Part shown: one piece after another, positions 10,355 through 21,385 of the stretch | How the letters are laid out: each line of letters starts with the position of its first letter | Numbering within the stretch: position 1 is the first letter of the stretch | NCBI RefSeq assembly: GCF_003473485.1 | Contig: NC_053043.1 | Span: forward strand, 8,442,001-8,506,000 | Length of the DNA: 64,000 nucleotides | DNA from: Medicago truncatula | Taxonomy: Eukaryota; Streptophyta; Magnoliopsida; Fabales; Fabaceae | Reading direction: 5' to 3' | Notes under the pieces: model-generated | What the model was told of the DNA's origin: nothing | What the model saw: only the letters and a program-made list of their open reading frames with translations | Database searches by the model: none | Made by a program: the position numbers and the translations under genes

Positions 10355-11647
10355 ATGGCTTCTTTACAAGTTTCATCTATGCTTTCTTCTTTTTCTTCAG
10401 ATCAAAAAATGATTAAATCCTCTTTCAATGTTCCAAAACTCCCTAAAGCTCTTTCCATAGTTCCAAAAACAAGACCAAGCAGGAAGCTGTTTGAAGAATT
10501 AAACGGTCAACTCATACACACAATCCCAATAATGATTCAAGAAAATGATTATCATTATTCACCCAAGTACAATTCTCCTTCTTCTAAATCACCAAAAACA
10601 AAAACAAAAACCATTACTCAACTCTATGCAATTCTTGAATCTGTATCCGACAGAATAGAAATGCATCAAAACATTGGCGAACAACGCGATAATTGGAATA
10701 CCCTTCTATTAAACTCCATCAACATGATCACTCTCACCGCCACCGCCATGGCAGGTATATCAGCCATAAGCGGCTCCGGTGCTCCTCTTTTAGCCCTCAA
10801 ATTATCTTCCGCACTTTTATTCTCAGCTTCTACTGGTATGTTAATTATCATGAACAAAATCCAACCTTCACAACTTGCTGAGGAGCAAAGAAATGCAACA
10901 AGATTGTTCAAACAGCTTAAGTCCCAGATTGAAACAACAATAGCAATTGGGAACCCCACAGAGGAATATATAAAGGATACTATTCAAGAAGTTCTAGCTC
11001 TTGATAGAGCTTATCCACTACCTTTGTTAGGAGTTATGATTGAAAAATTCCCTCAAAAATATGAACCTGCAAATTGGAGGCCTACAAAAAAATCATCTAG
11101 AAGAAGCAACAATAGTTTTCATTCAGAAAATAATGAAACAAAGAAAAATGGATGGAATGAAGGATTAGAAAGTGAAGTAAAAGATGTATTAGAAGTTATG
11201 AAGAGAAAAGATATGGAAGATTATGAGAGATTAGGAAACTTGGTGTTGAAGATAAATAAGACATTGGCTATTGCAGGACCATTACTCACTGGAATTGCAG
11301 CTGTGGGGTCCACATTTGTTGGTCAAGGTTCATTGGCATCTATAGTACCTGTTATGGCTGGAGCATTGGCTACTGCTGTTAATTCTTTTGAGCATGGTGG
11401 ACAAGTTGGTATGGTTTCTGAAATGTATAGAGCTTGTGGTGGATTCTTTCAAATGATGGAAAGTTCAATTCAAGAGAATATATTAGAAGAAGATGAAGAA
11501 CAAAGAGAAAATGGAGATTTGTTTGAAATTAAATTGGCTTTGAAATTGGGAAGAAGTTTGTCACAATTAAGAGATCTTGCTATAAAATCAGCTTACTCTC
11601 GTGTTGAGGGAACTATAGTTGATGAATTTGCAAGCAAGCTTTTCTAA
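10355..11647 (+). CDS. At4g22030-like paralog 3, intact, plus strand
   Basis: Single-exon 430-aa frame, the only intact copy on the plus strand in the left cluster. It shows the family layout: a Ser-rich N-terminus, the [20 protein letters not shown] block near residue 95, a hydrophobic region after [28 protein letters not shown], a basic linker with RRSNNSFHSENNETKK that is longer than in the sisters, a second hydrophobic region, EHGGQVGMV and a terminal SKLF. The 3' half carries an acidic stretch (EEDEEQREN) where the sisters read [10 protein letters not shown]. No F-box is visible and the function is unknown. A plastid location is suggested by the N-terminus only. A hAT-type element sits about 100 bp after the stop. 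This copy is clearly more diverged than the minus-strand copies. Confidence 0.88.
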   Translation: MASLQVSSMLSSFSSDQKMIKSSFNVPKLPKALSIVPKTRPSRKLFEELNGQLIHTIPIMIQENDYHYSPKYNSPSSKSPKTKTKTITQLYAILESVSDRIEMHQNIGEQRDNWNTLLLNSINMITLTATAMAGISAISGSGAPLLALKLSSALLFSASTGMLIIMNKIQPSQLAEEQRNATRLFKQLKSQIETTIAIGNPTEEYIKDTIQEVLALDRAYPLPLLGVMIEKFPQKYEPANWRPTKKSSRRSNNSFHSENNETKKNGWNEGLESEVKDVLEVMKRKDMEDYERLGNLVLKINKTLAIAGPLLTGIAAVGSTFVGQGSLASIVPVMAGALATAVNSFEHGGQVGMVSEMYRACGGFFQMMESSIQENILEEDEEQRENGDLFEIKLALKLGRSLSQLRDLAIKSAYSRVEGTIVDEFASKLF

Positions 11648-11748
11648 TTGTTTTTAGTTTACTTTTTTCTTGATCTAACTTAACAATTCTTTGATTCAAT
11701 TATGATTATTTCTTACAAATTCATTGGTGTCCTTTTGATTGTTTTTGT

Positions 11749-12565
11749 TAGGGGTGTTCATGGATTGGGTAAATCCAAAAAACCATCGAACCCACCCAAA
11801 AAAAACCAAAAAAGTGGGTTGGGTTGGGTGATTGGGTGGATATGGTTTTAAAAAATAAAAAACTCATAAAAAATAACGGGTTTTGGGTAAAACCAAACCC
11901 AAACCCAATAAACCCACTTACCCAATAATGTTTATTTTTTTTTTCATTTTCATTTTCATAGGGAGGAAGGAGAATAACAAAGATTTTGGTTATAATCTTT
12001 CTTTAAAATAAAATGGTTATAAACCAAGTCTAACTTCTAAATTTGACACAATAAATCATCTATATTGAAAATCAATGTCTAATTTCTAAAATTGACACAA
12101 CACATCCTCTATATTGAAAATAAAAACATGTTAGAGTTACAAATTATGATGTTGAACTTTTTAGTTATTTTGAAGTTAAAGCAATTTTATGCCATCCCAC
12201 TTTAGTTTGTTGCAAATATTTTATTTTATGATGAAATTTATTATTTAATATTATAACTTATTATTTTATAACGTTAAAATATAGTGAAATAGGTTACACA
12301 ATTTTATTAAGAAAATAAAAAGTTGAGTAAATTTTATGAGAAAAAAATAGGAGGATGCGTCATTAGTATTAACAAAAAAACAAAAAAAAATAACTTGGGT
12401 AACCCACCATCCAACCCAAACCAAACCGAAAACTAGTGGGTTTGTCCAGACCCACCCAGTAATATAACGGATGGACATTTTACCTCACCCAAACCGGAGT
12501 ACTCTATATGGTTCGGGTTTTGGGTTTGGTCAAACCCAACCCAAACCCACCCACGTACACCTCTA
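11749..12565. mobile_element. hAT-type non-autonomous element with perfect 8-bp target duplication
   Basis: The element begins TAGGGGTGTTCA and ends TACACCTCTA. Inside, GGGTTGGGT/ACCCAACCC-rich inverted arms face each other across an AT-rich centre. GTTTTTGT flanks it on both sides (11741-11748 and 12566-12573), an exact 8-bp duplication as expected for hAT transposition. There is no transposase, so it depends on an autonomous relative. It lies just downstream of the gene ending at 11647 and may supply or disturb its 3' end. Confidence 0.85.
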
Positions 12566-13416
12566 GTTTTTGTGTACATTTGCTTGTATAGAAACTAAAT
12601 TTAATTAACCACCAACCAATTGTTGTAATTTTTGTATATTTCAAAAGTTTTATAATATATATATAGTTAATAGAGAATTATTATTATTTTATTTATGATT
12701 AAAATTAATAGTTGACTTGGTCTAATTCTTTTGGCCACATCATTTTGACTTGGTTAAATCTAAGTATTTATACTATCATTTGTTGCAACCGAAAATAATT
12801 AAAGGCACGTTATATTTTTAGTATCAATTGCTTTTATATTTGAGAAGTTAATGCCTACTTTTTCTCACTATTAAAACTGCCAATTTCATCTATTAACAGG
12901 AACGCACGTTTTAGTTTCGAAGAATTGGCAGTACCATTTTCTTTTATATAATAAATATCTATATCCTTTATTTTACATGGCAGACTCTCCTGAGTTTATC
13001 AAATTTAAGTTGTTCTGTCATCTCTAGTATGATTCATATCAGAGAATGATTCATATCAGAGAAGAACATGTTGTATCCTAAGAGAAAATGTGCTTATGAG
13101 GCAGATGAATCCTTAACGACAGTGATCCTATCACGTCTCAGGTTTATGTAATGGTTTACTGTTTTGCAGGTTATCACTTTCATGGTTTAGTGTTTGTTTA
13201 CTTTGATTTTGCCGAGATCAAATTACCTCAATTATTTTTAAGAACGGATGAGTTTACTTGATATCCCTCTTGTTTATTCTCTTCAATATTTAATTCATGC
13301 TTTTATTTGTATGATGATTATTATTTATAGAGATAATTTATTCCTATTTTTTACAACACCAATATTATTATAATTATACGTAACAAGTAAGATTTTTTCG
13401 TATCTAGGTTAATCAT
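12566..13416. other. Intergenic, no feature seen
   Basis: AT-rich sequence. No open reading frame, inverted repeat or RNA gene that I can support. Confidence 0.4.
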
Positions 13417-13722
13417 TGTTAAAAGTCCCACATCAGTTAGGAGTTGGTCTGACAATTTATTTATAAGTGGGGGCAATCATCACCTCACAAACCAGTTTTG
13501 TGGGGTTGTGTTAAGCTCAACCACGATTTCTAATAATCACCAACTACTCACTTTTTTTAACGACCATCAACTACTCATTAGTCCTCGATGTCTAGACATT
13601 TTGTACACCAACTAGTTATTGATTATAACTAGTCATAATCACTCTTTGGTGTCAAGCCATTTGGGACCATTGAGCATTCACAATTAGTCTGCTATTAATA
13701 AGCCTTGGACCGGGTCTCAACA
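13417..13722 (+). mobile_element. Probable solo LTR or short TRIM-like LTR fragment
   Basis: Starts TGTTAAAAGTCCCACATC and ends GGGTCTCAACA, giving TG...CA borders. It contains TTTATAAGTGGG followed by CCTCACAAACCAGTTTTGT and GGTTGTGTTAAGCTCAACC, a signature I recognise from abundant short legume LTR-type repeats. No internal coding domain and no second LTR were found nearby, and no clear target duplication was seen. Family assignment is from memory of the repeat type. Confidence 0.5.
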
Positions 13723-13913
13723 CTTCAATTTTATAATTTTAAGATTTTGTACATATAATCAATTCATGCATATTTACAATTTTTAGCAACAAAGTCTGGT
13801 TATAAAGAAAACATAAAAATAAAGGAAAGTGTAAGCAAGAATACAAGTGATTAATCACATAATTTATCGTATGGTGCCTAAGCCTCTAGCAGTAGAGTGG
13901 AAATGATTTTTTA

Positions 13914-14475
13914 TTAGATTTAATTACACTTTTGGTCCTTGTGTTTTGGCCTACTCACGAAATTGGTCTTACCTTTTTAAAACAGAACAAAACGGTCTTC
14001 AATTATCATTTGTGTTGCATTTTTCGTCCTACCTCCTATTTTCAAACTCCAGAAATGCAGAGAAATGACAGTTTTAAGCGGTTTTAGACCTACCCTATGT
14101 TCAACCATGAAATCAACAAGGAAATAAAACATGTGGGTACAAGGAATCTATTCTATCCAGCACACTAACAAAAAAAAAAACCTAATTTGAAAAATATCTT
14201 AGAAATTAGGGTTTTTTTGGTTAGTGTGTTGAATAAAATAAAGTGGATTCTTTGTACCCACATGCTTTATTCCTTGTTTATTTCATGGTTAATCATAGGG
14301 GTAGGTCTAAAACTGTCATTTCTCTGCGTTTTTGGAGAATAAAATTGGGGGTAAGACGAAAAATGCAACAAAAATGATAATTGAAGGACAGTTTTGTTCT
14401 ATTTTAAAAGGGCAGGACCAATTTCGTGAGTAGACCAAAACACAAGAACCAAAAGTGTAATTAAATTTTTCTATT
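13914..14475. mobile_element. Foldback (hairpin) element of about 560 bp
   Basis: The left arm (about 13,914-14,175) and right arm (about 14,215-14,475) are near-complementary over about 250 bp with a loop of only about 40 bp. Paired landmarks are TTTAATTACACTTTTGGTCC at the outer end, TACTCACGAAATTGGTC, and GTGGGTACAA near the loop. The DNA could fold into one long stem. It has no coding sequence. It is probably a Mutator-related MITE, with ends similar in style to the element at 33484-33905. Confidence 0.75.
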
Positions 14476-15840
14476 ATTGATCATAATGGCGTATGTTCAC
14501 CATCTTGCTGACGTTTATAGGAATAGGACCTTTAACCTTTCAATGGTGCTACCTGGAAAATGTCCTTAAAACATAAACAATATTTATTAGTTGCGTGACT
14601 GATTCTATTGTGATATTTTTCGTTTTTGAATTCATGTGATCATTGATGACACTCTGTCATGTCATCTCTCTGTTGTTAGTCATTTTTTATGTGAAACTCA
14701 TTGTAAACATGGGAGTTGGAAGTTAAAAACAACAGTAAGCAGGAAGTTTGAGAAAAGCAAAATCGGGCGTTTAATTTCTTACCATCGGGCGCCGATTTCA
14801 AGGCACAAGAACCAGTTTGGTTCGACATTTTTTGGCCACCGATTTCGCAGGAGTGTGCAGCTGAAATTTGAATTCATGAAGATTTCGGGGGCCGATTTTA
14901 ACACTTCGGGGGCTGATTTTCGATGGATCTATTTAAGGCAAACACATTTTCTGAAGAAGGGTTCGAGATTTTTGAGAAAAAAGACATATTTTGAAGCTGA
15001 AGCATTGAAGATCTGGTGGGAGGCCATCAAAACTCATAGTCAGTCCTCCATTACATGTGTGAATCTTGGTTTCGCATTAGTTATTTGTACTTTAGCTATG
15101 AGTAACTAATCTCCTTGTGGTTGAGACTTAGATGAAACTGGTGTAATTTTATGGAGACCTAATTTGTATGAACTCTCTTGAATATATCAATGAAAGTCTA
15201 TTTTAATTTATTACCTTGTGTTTAATGTTGTTTATATGTTTGTTTATGATTGACTACTAGCACTAGCATCCCGAATGTGTAAATTGATCCTAGAACTTAA
15301 AAGACCACTAGCCATGGTTTTTGAATATCTGATCTAGGAAACATGTTTAACCTAAGTAATTAAGCTAGAGATAGAAAATTATTAGGTTATGATTTAGGGA
15401 TTAACGGATTGTTAAAGTTTCGAATTCACTTAAGAGATTAATGGTGTATTTGAATGGAGAGTTTAGGAGGGGAAGGGAAGGGAGGGTTTACTTTTAATTT
15501 TTAAATTAAGGACACTATGAAATGTTTTTTAAAAAGTTAACATGATAAATGATCATATAATACTTCAATCGCACTTAATTTATTTTAGAAAAACATGTTA
15601 TATCGTCTGTACTTTAAAAATGAAAAGTAAACTCTCCCCTCCCTTTCCCTCCTAAACCCTCAATCCAAACACGCCTTAAGGGATTGTCATTTGCAGACAG
15701 GGTTCTAGGTCAAGAGATTGAGTAGAACCATTTTATTAATCTGTTGTTAAACTAGAAAGACATTGATTGAACAGGGGTGCAAATTACCAAATAAGAACAT
15801 CGGATGATTCGAATGTCTTAACTATATTTTTTCATAAATT
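14476..15840 (+). mobile_element. Probable LTR remnant of an Athila/Tat-type Ty3 retrotransposon
   Basis: A GGGGGC-containing direct-repeat region (GCCGATTT repeated several times at about 14,780-14,930) precedes a TATTTAAGG promoter-like box (about 14,930). Then come TATGAGTAACTAATCTCC and a long AT-rich tail. The order, and the ATGAG(T/C)AACTAA motif shared with 34,140-35,830, fit the LTR of large legume Athila/Tat elements (inference). A 157-aa frame at 14,636-15,109 lies in this region but resembles no protein known to me and is treated as non-coding. The remnant is split by a Tourist-like MITE at 15,443-15,675. Both borders are uncertain. Confidence 0.45.
15443..15675. mobile_element. 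Tourist/PIF-Harbinger-like MITE
   Basis: 233 bp with inverted ends of about 49 bp. The left end begins GGTGTATTTGAATGGAG, and the right end read backwards begins GGCGTGTTTGGATTGAG. Both continue into GTTTAGGAGGG and end in GTTTAC. The GG..TGTTTGG terminus and flanking TTA/TAA are typical of Tourist-type MITEs. It splits the LTR-like remnant, so it is the younger insertion. Confidence 0.8.
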
Positions 15841-16700
15841 TCTACAACCAAAGCTTTTATCGGCTTTAAACAATTTATGTTACAAATACCAACCCAACTA
15901 CTTAGAACAACCTTAAATTTAATACATCCTTTAAATAATGAAATTGTTAAGTAAAAGTAAACAAAAATCCTCATAAATACAATCTTTAATATTACTTCGA
16001 TAATTTTGATACATTTACCAAAATCCTATCAATCATAACATTTCATTTGTGTATCTTTCAACAAGATGTCAGATGTTTTGTCGGTTTTAGTGACACCAAA
16101 TGTATAAATCTTTGAGAAATGATATTTGAACATCTATTTTTTGACAATTTTTGTGACAACTTTCTCTCTCATACTTACATTATACTTTTACTTTCTCTCT
16201 CTATTATTTTGGTTTTCGTGTCAATAACTAATTTCCTTTATAAATTTATGGTTGTTCCAAAAGTTGCCACCAAAATAATTGTTCAAATAACACATCTATA
16301 AACCTTTCTATTAAAATATGCGTTTCATCTTAGCCTCGTATGGGATACAAACACAGGAAAGAGCATTCTTTAACTTGGTAAGATTTGTTTCACAAGTGTC
16401 TTGGTCCGACAATTCTGAGGACTTAAAACATATTAATTTGATACTTTTCAGCCCTAAGTTGTTCAATTTGTCGAACTTTTTCTCCTAATTGGACCAAGTC
16501 AACAAGATGTTGATTGACCAATTTTTCTCTAATGTAAAAATCTAAACCACCAATCTACAACCATTATGATGTCTAAACCTTTATAGGTAATTGTCGGCAA
16601 AATCGTTACCAATTCTTTTGATATTGTACTAATCCATCAATATTGGTTAATGTAACCTTTAGGTCACCTCTGAAGAATTGGTTATGGAAACTACATTCTA
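15841..16700. other. Degenerate intergenic sequence
   Basis: No gene is visible. It could be internal sequence of the decayed retroelement to the left, but I find no recognisable gag or pol domain. Confidence 0.3.
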
Positions 16701-16704
16701 TCCA

Positions 16705-17136
16705 TTGTTGTCAAAATTCAGAATTCAATCTTAAAATTTAAAATTTTGCGATTTTACTTACCTTTAATGACTCAAATTCATAGGAGAATCTTAAAATAGG
16801 CAAAATCTTAGTAAAATCGTATCAAAATCCTACAAAATCCCGAAATTCATACAAAATTGAAGGATTTTGAAAGATTTAGTCCACTTTTTTTAGTCATTTA
16901 TGTATAAATATTTTGTGGACTTACCGAGTAATTTATGACTATATATAATTTATAATATATAGTTAGCATTATTTTTGTTTTGGTATAATTCATCGATTTG
17001 TATTGCGATTTTACGATTTTTGATATTGATTCTACAAAAATAGTTGAGCAAAATCCTTCGATTTTGATTGCGATTTTAGAATTTTTGATTTTTCTATTCC
17101 CTTTCGACCTAAAGCAAAATCCCGATTTTGACAACC
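16705..17136. mobile_element. Possible non-autonomous TIR element (TTGTCAAAAT ends)
   Basis: Left end TGTTGTCAAAATTCAGAATT and right end read backwards GGTTGTCAAAATCGGGATTT pair imperfectly. Repeated GCGATTTTA(C/G) and AAAATC motifs mirror each other around the centre. No target duplication could be fixed, so class and borders are uncertain. Confidence 0.4.
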
Positions 17137-17991
17137 TTAATTCTAACCGAGTCCATGAGTGAATAGAATTTCACTTAGGGTGGATAGCCATGAGAATGCA
17201 TTCTTGGTTAAAGAACTTGGGATAAACTCATTTTAACTATTGCAAATTCCCATATTTTTGTGGAGAATTTTGCAATGTGTTTAATGATTGATTCCCCAAT
17301 ATCCCCTATGAACATGGCCAATTTGGGATATTTAGCGCCTCTTGGGACTTCAACATGTGTTGTGCCCTTTTAGAAGATGGAGAAGTAAAGAACGAATGAT
17401 TAGGATGTTCCACGTCAAAACCAACCCTATTGAGACCTAGCTCGACCACTTGATAACATTGTGGTCCATTTGGTTGACTAAAATGATGCGCCCTAACGCA
17501 TCTACTAAAGGATTTTGGTGAACATACAAGTCACTGCTCAATAACAGTTCACATTCTCATATTGCAATGGTGGCAAACGATAATGGTTAATGTCGAGATT
17601 GGCATTTTAGAACTATGTTTGAACCATGTCGCTATTCATTTGTCTCCTATGCTCATTAACATTCCCAAGATTCATGCATATGAATATGGCATTTTTCGTC
17701 AATTAGGGGATAAATGATTTTGTTATCCTGGAGAGTGTTTCCCTATCCAGGTTGTGTCAATGCCTAACACTTGGTTCAATGTGACCACCTAATCTAGGTG
17801 GCCAAAACAGATCAAGCATCGTTGTATTTTCCACAAGCATTATCGTACCCGTTGTATTTACTATAAGAAAAATGGGAGTACATTATACAATTCTCTAAAG
17901 TTACTCCTCAAACGTTCAACGGTTTTATTTTCAAAATAATTGAAAGAATTCGTATGAAAAGAATGAATCAAACAAAAAAAAAATGTTGTTT
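17137..17991. other. Less AT-rich intergenic stretch, probably decayed coding material
   Basis: Base composition is less AT-biased than its surroundings, and short open stretches occur in several frames, but nothing is recognisable. It could be an old transposon or pseudogene. Confidence 0.3.
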
Positions 17992-18264
17992 TCAGAAGAG
18001 TTTGTTGGCGAATTCATCTATCTCACGTCCTTCCATCCGATAGAGAGCAGATTTCGAGGCAAATTCTCTCATCTCCATTACACTTCTTCCCAATTTTAAA
18101 GCAATCTTCATTTCAAACACTTCCCCGTTTTCTCTTTTATTCAAATCTTTATCTTCAATAGTTTCTTCAACCGTCTCTTCCAAAAGCTCAAAAAATCCAC
18201 TACAGTTTCTATACATCTGAAACATCATACCAACTTGTTCAAAAGTATTAGCAACAGTTGTCAT
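17992..18264 (-). pseudogene. At4g22030-like C-terminal fragment
   Basis: A 90-codon frame matching only the last fifth of the family. It starts at NTFE, lacks the HGG of EHGGQVGMV, continues as QVGMMFQMYRNCSGFFELLE and ends DEFANKLF with a normal stop. Upstream there is no trace of the preceding hydrophobic region or N-terminus. It differs from all intact copies at many positions (for example KLGRSVMEMREFASKSALYR), so it derives from an older lineage. It is most likely a truncated gene relic and is not expressed as a family protein. Confidence 0.85.
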
Positions 18265-18834
18265 TTAACTTTATCAGAAAAATCATTCTTACAACTTCAC
18301 CATAAAATTTTTTATTTATACTAATAATTGAGTCAAAACAATAATAATTATTTGTACTAATCACGACTAGAAAAGAAGGTGCTAGATACGTGCTTATGTC
18401 ATAATCTTGACCAATTCCTGTTTAAAGTAATGAAGCCATAAATGGAAACCCCATCCCATCATTGGTGTACGTTAATATCAATCAATTAACATTCTAATAA
18501 ATGCATGGCCCTATAGTACTTTCGCTTCAGTTACATATACTAATGAAATACAGTAAGACTCATGTCTCGTATCGTATGTTTCTTATTCTTAAATACTATA
18601 TTGTGAATTTGTGACACGCAAGACAACATGTCAACATATATGTCTCGTGTGTTTGTCTCCTCTGCATTAGATTATTAGGCATTTCTAACTCAATATATAG
18701 GAGGTGAATGTGTTTTACACATCTACAATATACAAAGCAAACATCTGCTCCAGATGCTTCAAAATTTTGGATAAAAAAAAAAAGCCTAAAAAATGTAATT
18801 TAGTTATAAATCTTAATGTTTCAAATTCTAGCAC

Positions 18835-18993
18835 CACTACTAAAAAACAAAAATTAGTGAGGGAAATTTTGTGAGGGAAAACGTGAAATCCCTCTCTAAT
18901 TCCGTCACTAAATTTTACGATCATAAAATTTGTGAGGAATTTTATTTTTTCCGTCACTAATTTCCCCCGCTAATTTTGTTTTTTCTAGTAGTG
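18835..18993. mobile_element. CACTA-type MITE with 3-bp target duplication
   Basis: 159 bp beginning CACTACTAAAAAACAAAAATTAG and ending CTAATTTTGTTTTTTCTAGTAGTG, a near-perfect inverted pair. Trinucleotide CAC flanks both sides (18832-18834 and 18994-18996). Ends of CACTA and a 3-bp duplication define a miniature CACTA (EnSpm) element. Confidence 0.85.
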
Positions 18994-19363
18994 CACATCA
19001 TGCAGAAAAACTCCATAAGGTTTGATATTCATCAAAGTGAATATTGTTGAGTATGACTCATATATAGAAATGGAAGAGAGGCAAGGGGCTCACAGTCGTT
19101 GTTGTAATCTAAATTGTAACTATATATTAGATTTTTGACTCGTGCTCCGCTTGGGTTTATTGTAAAGGATTGACATACGAATAATAAAATGCAATATATA
19201 ATTGGTAACGGTGAAAAAAAAAAGTTGTAAGGTCACTTCTTTCCATTTGCAAAGCTCTAAATATCAAAATATATGATTTTTGTGTTGTGTGTGAAAAAAA
19301 AAATTGTTGTAAGGTCGCGTCTTTCTATTTGCAAAGCTCTAAATATCAAAATATATGTATGTC
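18994..19363. other. Intergenic with a short direct repeat
   Basis: Two copies of AAGGTC-cttctttcca/tatttgcaaagctctaaatatcaaaatatat-type sequence about 80 bp apart (about 19,225-19,275 and 19,305-19,355) precede the pseudogene end. No gene. Confidence 0.4.
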
Positions 19364-20489
19364 TTAGAAAATTTTGCTGGAAAATTCATCTATGTCAACA
19401 CCTTCCATGCGATAAGAAGCTGATTTTGATGCAAGTTCCCTTAGCTCTGATACACTTTTTCCCAATTGCAAAGCCATCTTCATTTCAAATAGCTCTCCAT
19501 TTTCTCTTTTCTCTAAATCTTTCTCTCCCAAAGTTGATTCAATTGAAGTTTCTATCAAGTTGAAAAAACCAGCAGAAGCTCTATACATTTCAAAAACCAT
19601 GCCAACTTGTCCACCATGCTCAAAAGTATTAATTACAGAAGCCAATAGAGGAACAAAAGCAGCCAAAGAACTATTGCCAATAAATGTAGATCCTATAGCT
19701 GCAATTCCTGAGAGTAATGGCCCTGCAATTGCCAAACTCTTGTTTACCTTCAATGCTATGTTTCCAAGTCTATCATAATCTTCAACGTCTTTTCTCTTTA
19801 TCACTTCAACAACATCCCTCATTTCCATTTCTAATTCTTCACTCCATTCGTTCATTTTTCCTATTTTATTGGACGATTTGTATTTCTCCATCTCACCCTT
19901 AACATATTTCTCACTAGGATTTCCAAGAGCAATTGTAGTTTGAATTTGCCTTTGAAGTTACTTGAACAATCTTGTGGCATTCCTTTGTTCTTCTGTGAGT
20001 TGAGAGGGTTGGATTTTGTTCATGATAAGCAACAATCCGTTGGCTGCCGAAAACAGGAGAGCAGAAGATAGTTTCAGAGCCAAAAGTGGTGCAACTTCCC
20101 CACTTGTGACAGCTGCAACACCAGACATAGTCTTAGCAGTGAGAGTAATCATGTTTATTGAGTTCAAAAGAAGATTATTCCAGTTGTTACGTTCGCCAAT
20201 GTTGTGATGCATTTCTATTCTGTCTGATACAGCTTCTAAAACTGTAGAGTTGAATTGTGGCTTTAGAATTTGTAGAATGCTTTTGTTGTTGATCTTGTAA
20301 TATTTCTGTTTTGTTGATGTGTTCATTGTTTTGTAGTTTTAATTCTTGATCAACAACTTGTTTTCTGGTTTGAATAGTTGGCAATGAAATATTTGGGAGT
20401 TTTGGAAGATTAATTGCAGCATTAATTACTCTCTTTGAAGATGATAAAGAACAAGAAGTTAGAACTGAAGTTTGTAATATTGAAGCCAT
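19364..20489 (-). pseudogene. At4g22030-like paralog 4, pseudogene
   Basis: Recognisable from a start MASILQTSVLTSCSLSSS (ATG at 20487-20489) to a normal C-terminus DEFSSKIF. Lesions: a 2-nt deletion near 20,244 shifts the frame at QLY just before VLEAVSDRIEM. A Gln codon after TRLFK became TAA (19958-19960). A deletion of roughly 35-40 codons at about 19,895-19,910 removes the segment containing DKAYPLPLLGAMLEKYP. A short in-frame loss precedes NTFEHGG. The C-terminal 175 codons stay open but lack the N-terminus. The upstream region (to about 21,385) still resembles that of paralogs 1 and 5, including a CATATAAATA box near 20,625. Confidence 0.9.
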
Positions 20490-21385
20490 GATATATACAA
20501 ATTAATAATATTTGAAGATGTTTGCTTTGTGTTAATTTAGGATAGTGTATAGTTGGGGAAATAAAAAGGTTTTGGTTTTTTGTAATATTGTTTGAATGTT
20601 TTATATTTTGTAAGGTGGTATGCAATATTTATATGCCAAAGAGAATGGGAAGGGGTCAAAATCAAATAAGGAAACTATGATTGACCAATTGAATTAATTA
20701 AAAATTGACATAGTCTCTGTTCAAAATTCCAAGCCTTGTGTATGTTGGGTGGTCTCAACATGCAACGTTGTACAAATAAAACCACAATTAAGGCTGCGTT
20801 ACATGCAAGAATTATGAAACTAAGTAGTAGCTTGGTAATTAGCCTGCAACAAAGGCTATGGACTTTTTCTCTATTTCATTTCATTCACTAATTTTTTACT
20901 TTTCATTTGTCATTATATAAGCTATATATGGCTAGTGCTCCATTAGTTTTAGAAATGTCTTTGATTTTGAAGTATCTTTGGGTTTGGTCATACCATTTGT
21001 CAATATATAAGCCATCTTCAGCATTTTAATTTTAAAAATTTGAATATTCTTCTATGTGGACTTTTGTTTTGGTAGTCAAAACAATTAAGATGCACTCTCA
21101 ACTAATGTTCCATAATTAAACTTTGAATCAAATAGAGAATCAAGTATCTACCACTTATGTTACATTCTGTTATTTTAGTTTTTTGGTTGATTTTTTATTA
21201 TTTCAATTTAAGATTTGAAGAATGAGAAAATATAATTTCAAATCAATATAGATATAAAAGGATTGACTAAATCTACCAAAAAAAATATTGAATAATAGAT
21301 AAATGTTTTGGAATGGAAAAAGACATGTCAACCTAAAAAGTCTAAAGAGGATGGATACCAACCTTAAAGCAACTACTATCAATAA
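19364..21385. repeat. Third, diverged copy of the gene plus its upstream region
   Basis: Not only the pseudogene but about 900 bp upstream of it align with 1625-2700 and 23586-24340. Shared landmarks are GTCTCTGTTCAAAATTCC, GCGTTACATGCAAGAA and CATGTCAACCTAAAAAGT. Divergence is visibly higher than between blocks 1 and 2, so this copy arose earlier. Confidence 0.7.

Noticed and set aside
12266-12478. 70-aa minus-strand frame
   Set aside because: Entirely inside the hAT-type non-autonomous element.
14636-15109. 157-aa frame
   Set aside because: It lies in an LTR-like repeat with GCCGATTT repeats and a promoter-like box. No recognisable domain.
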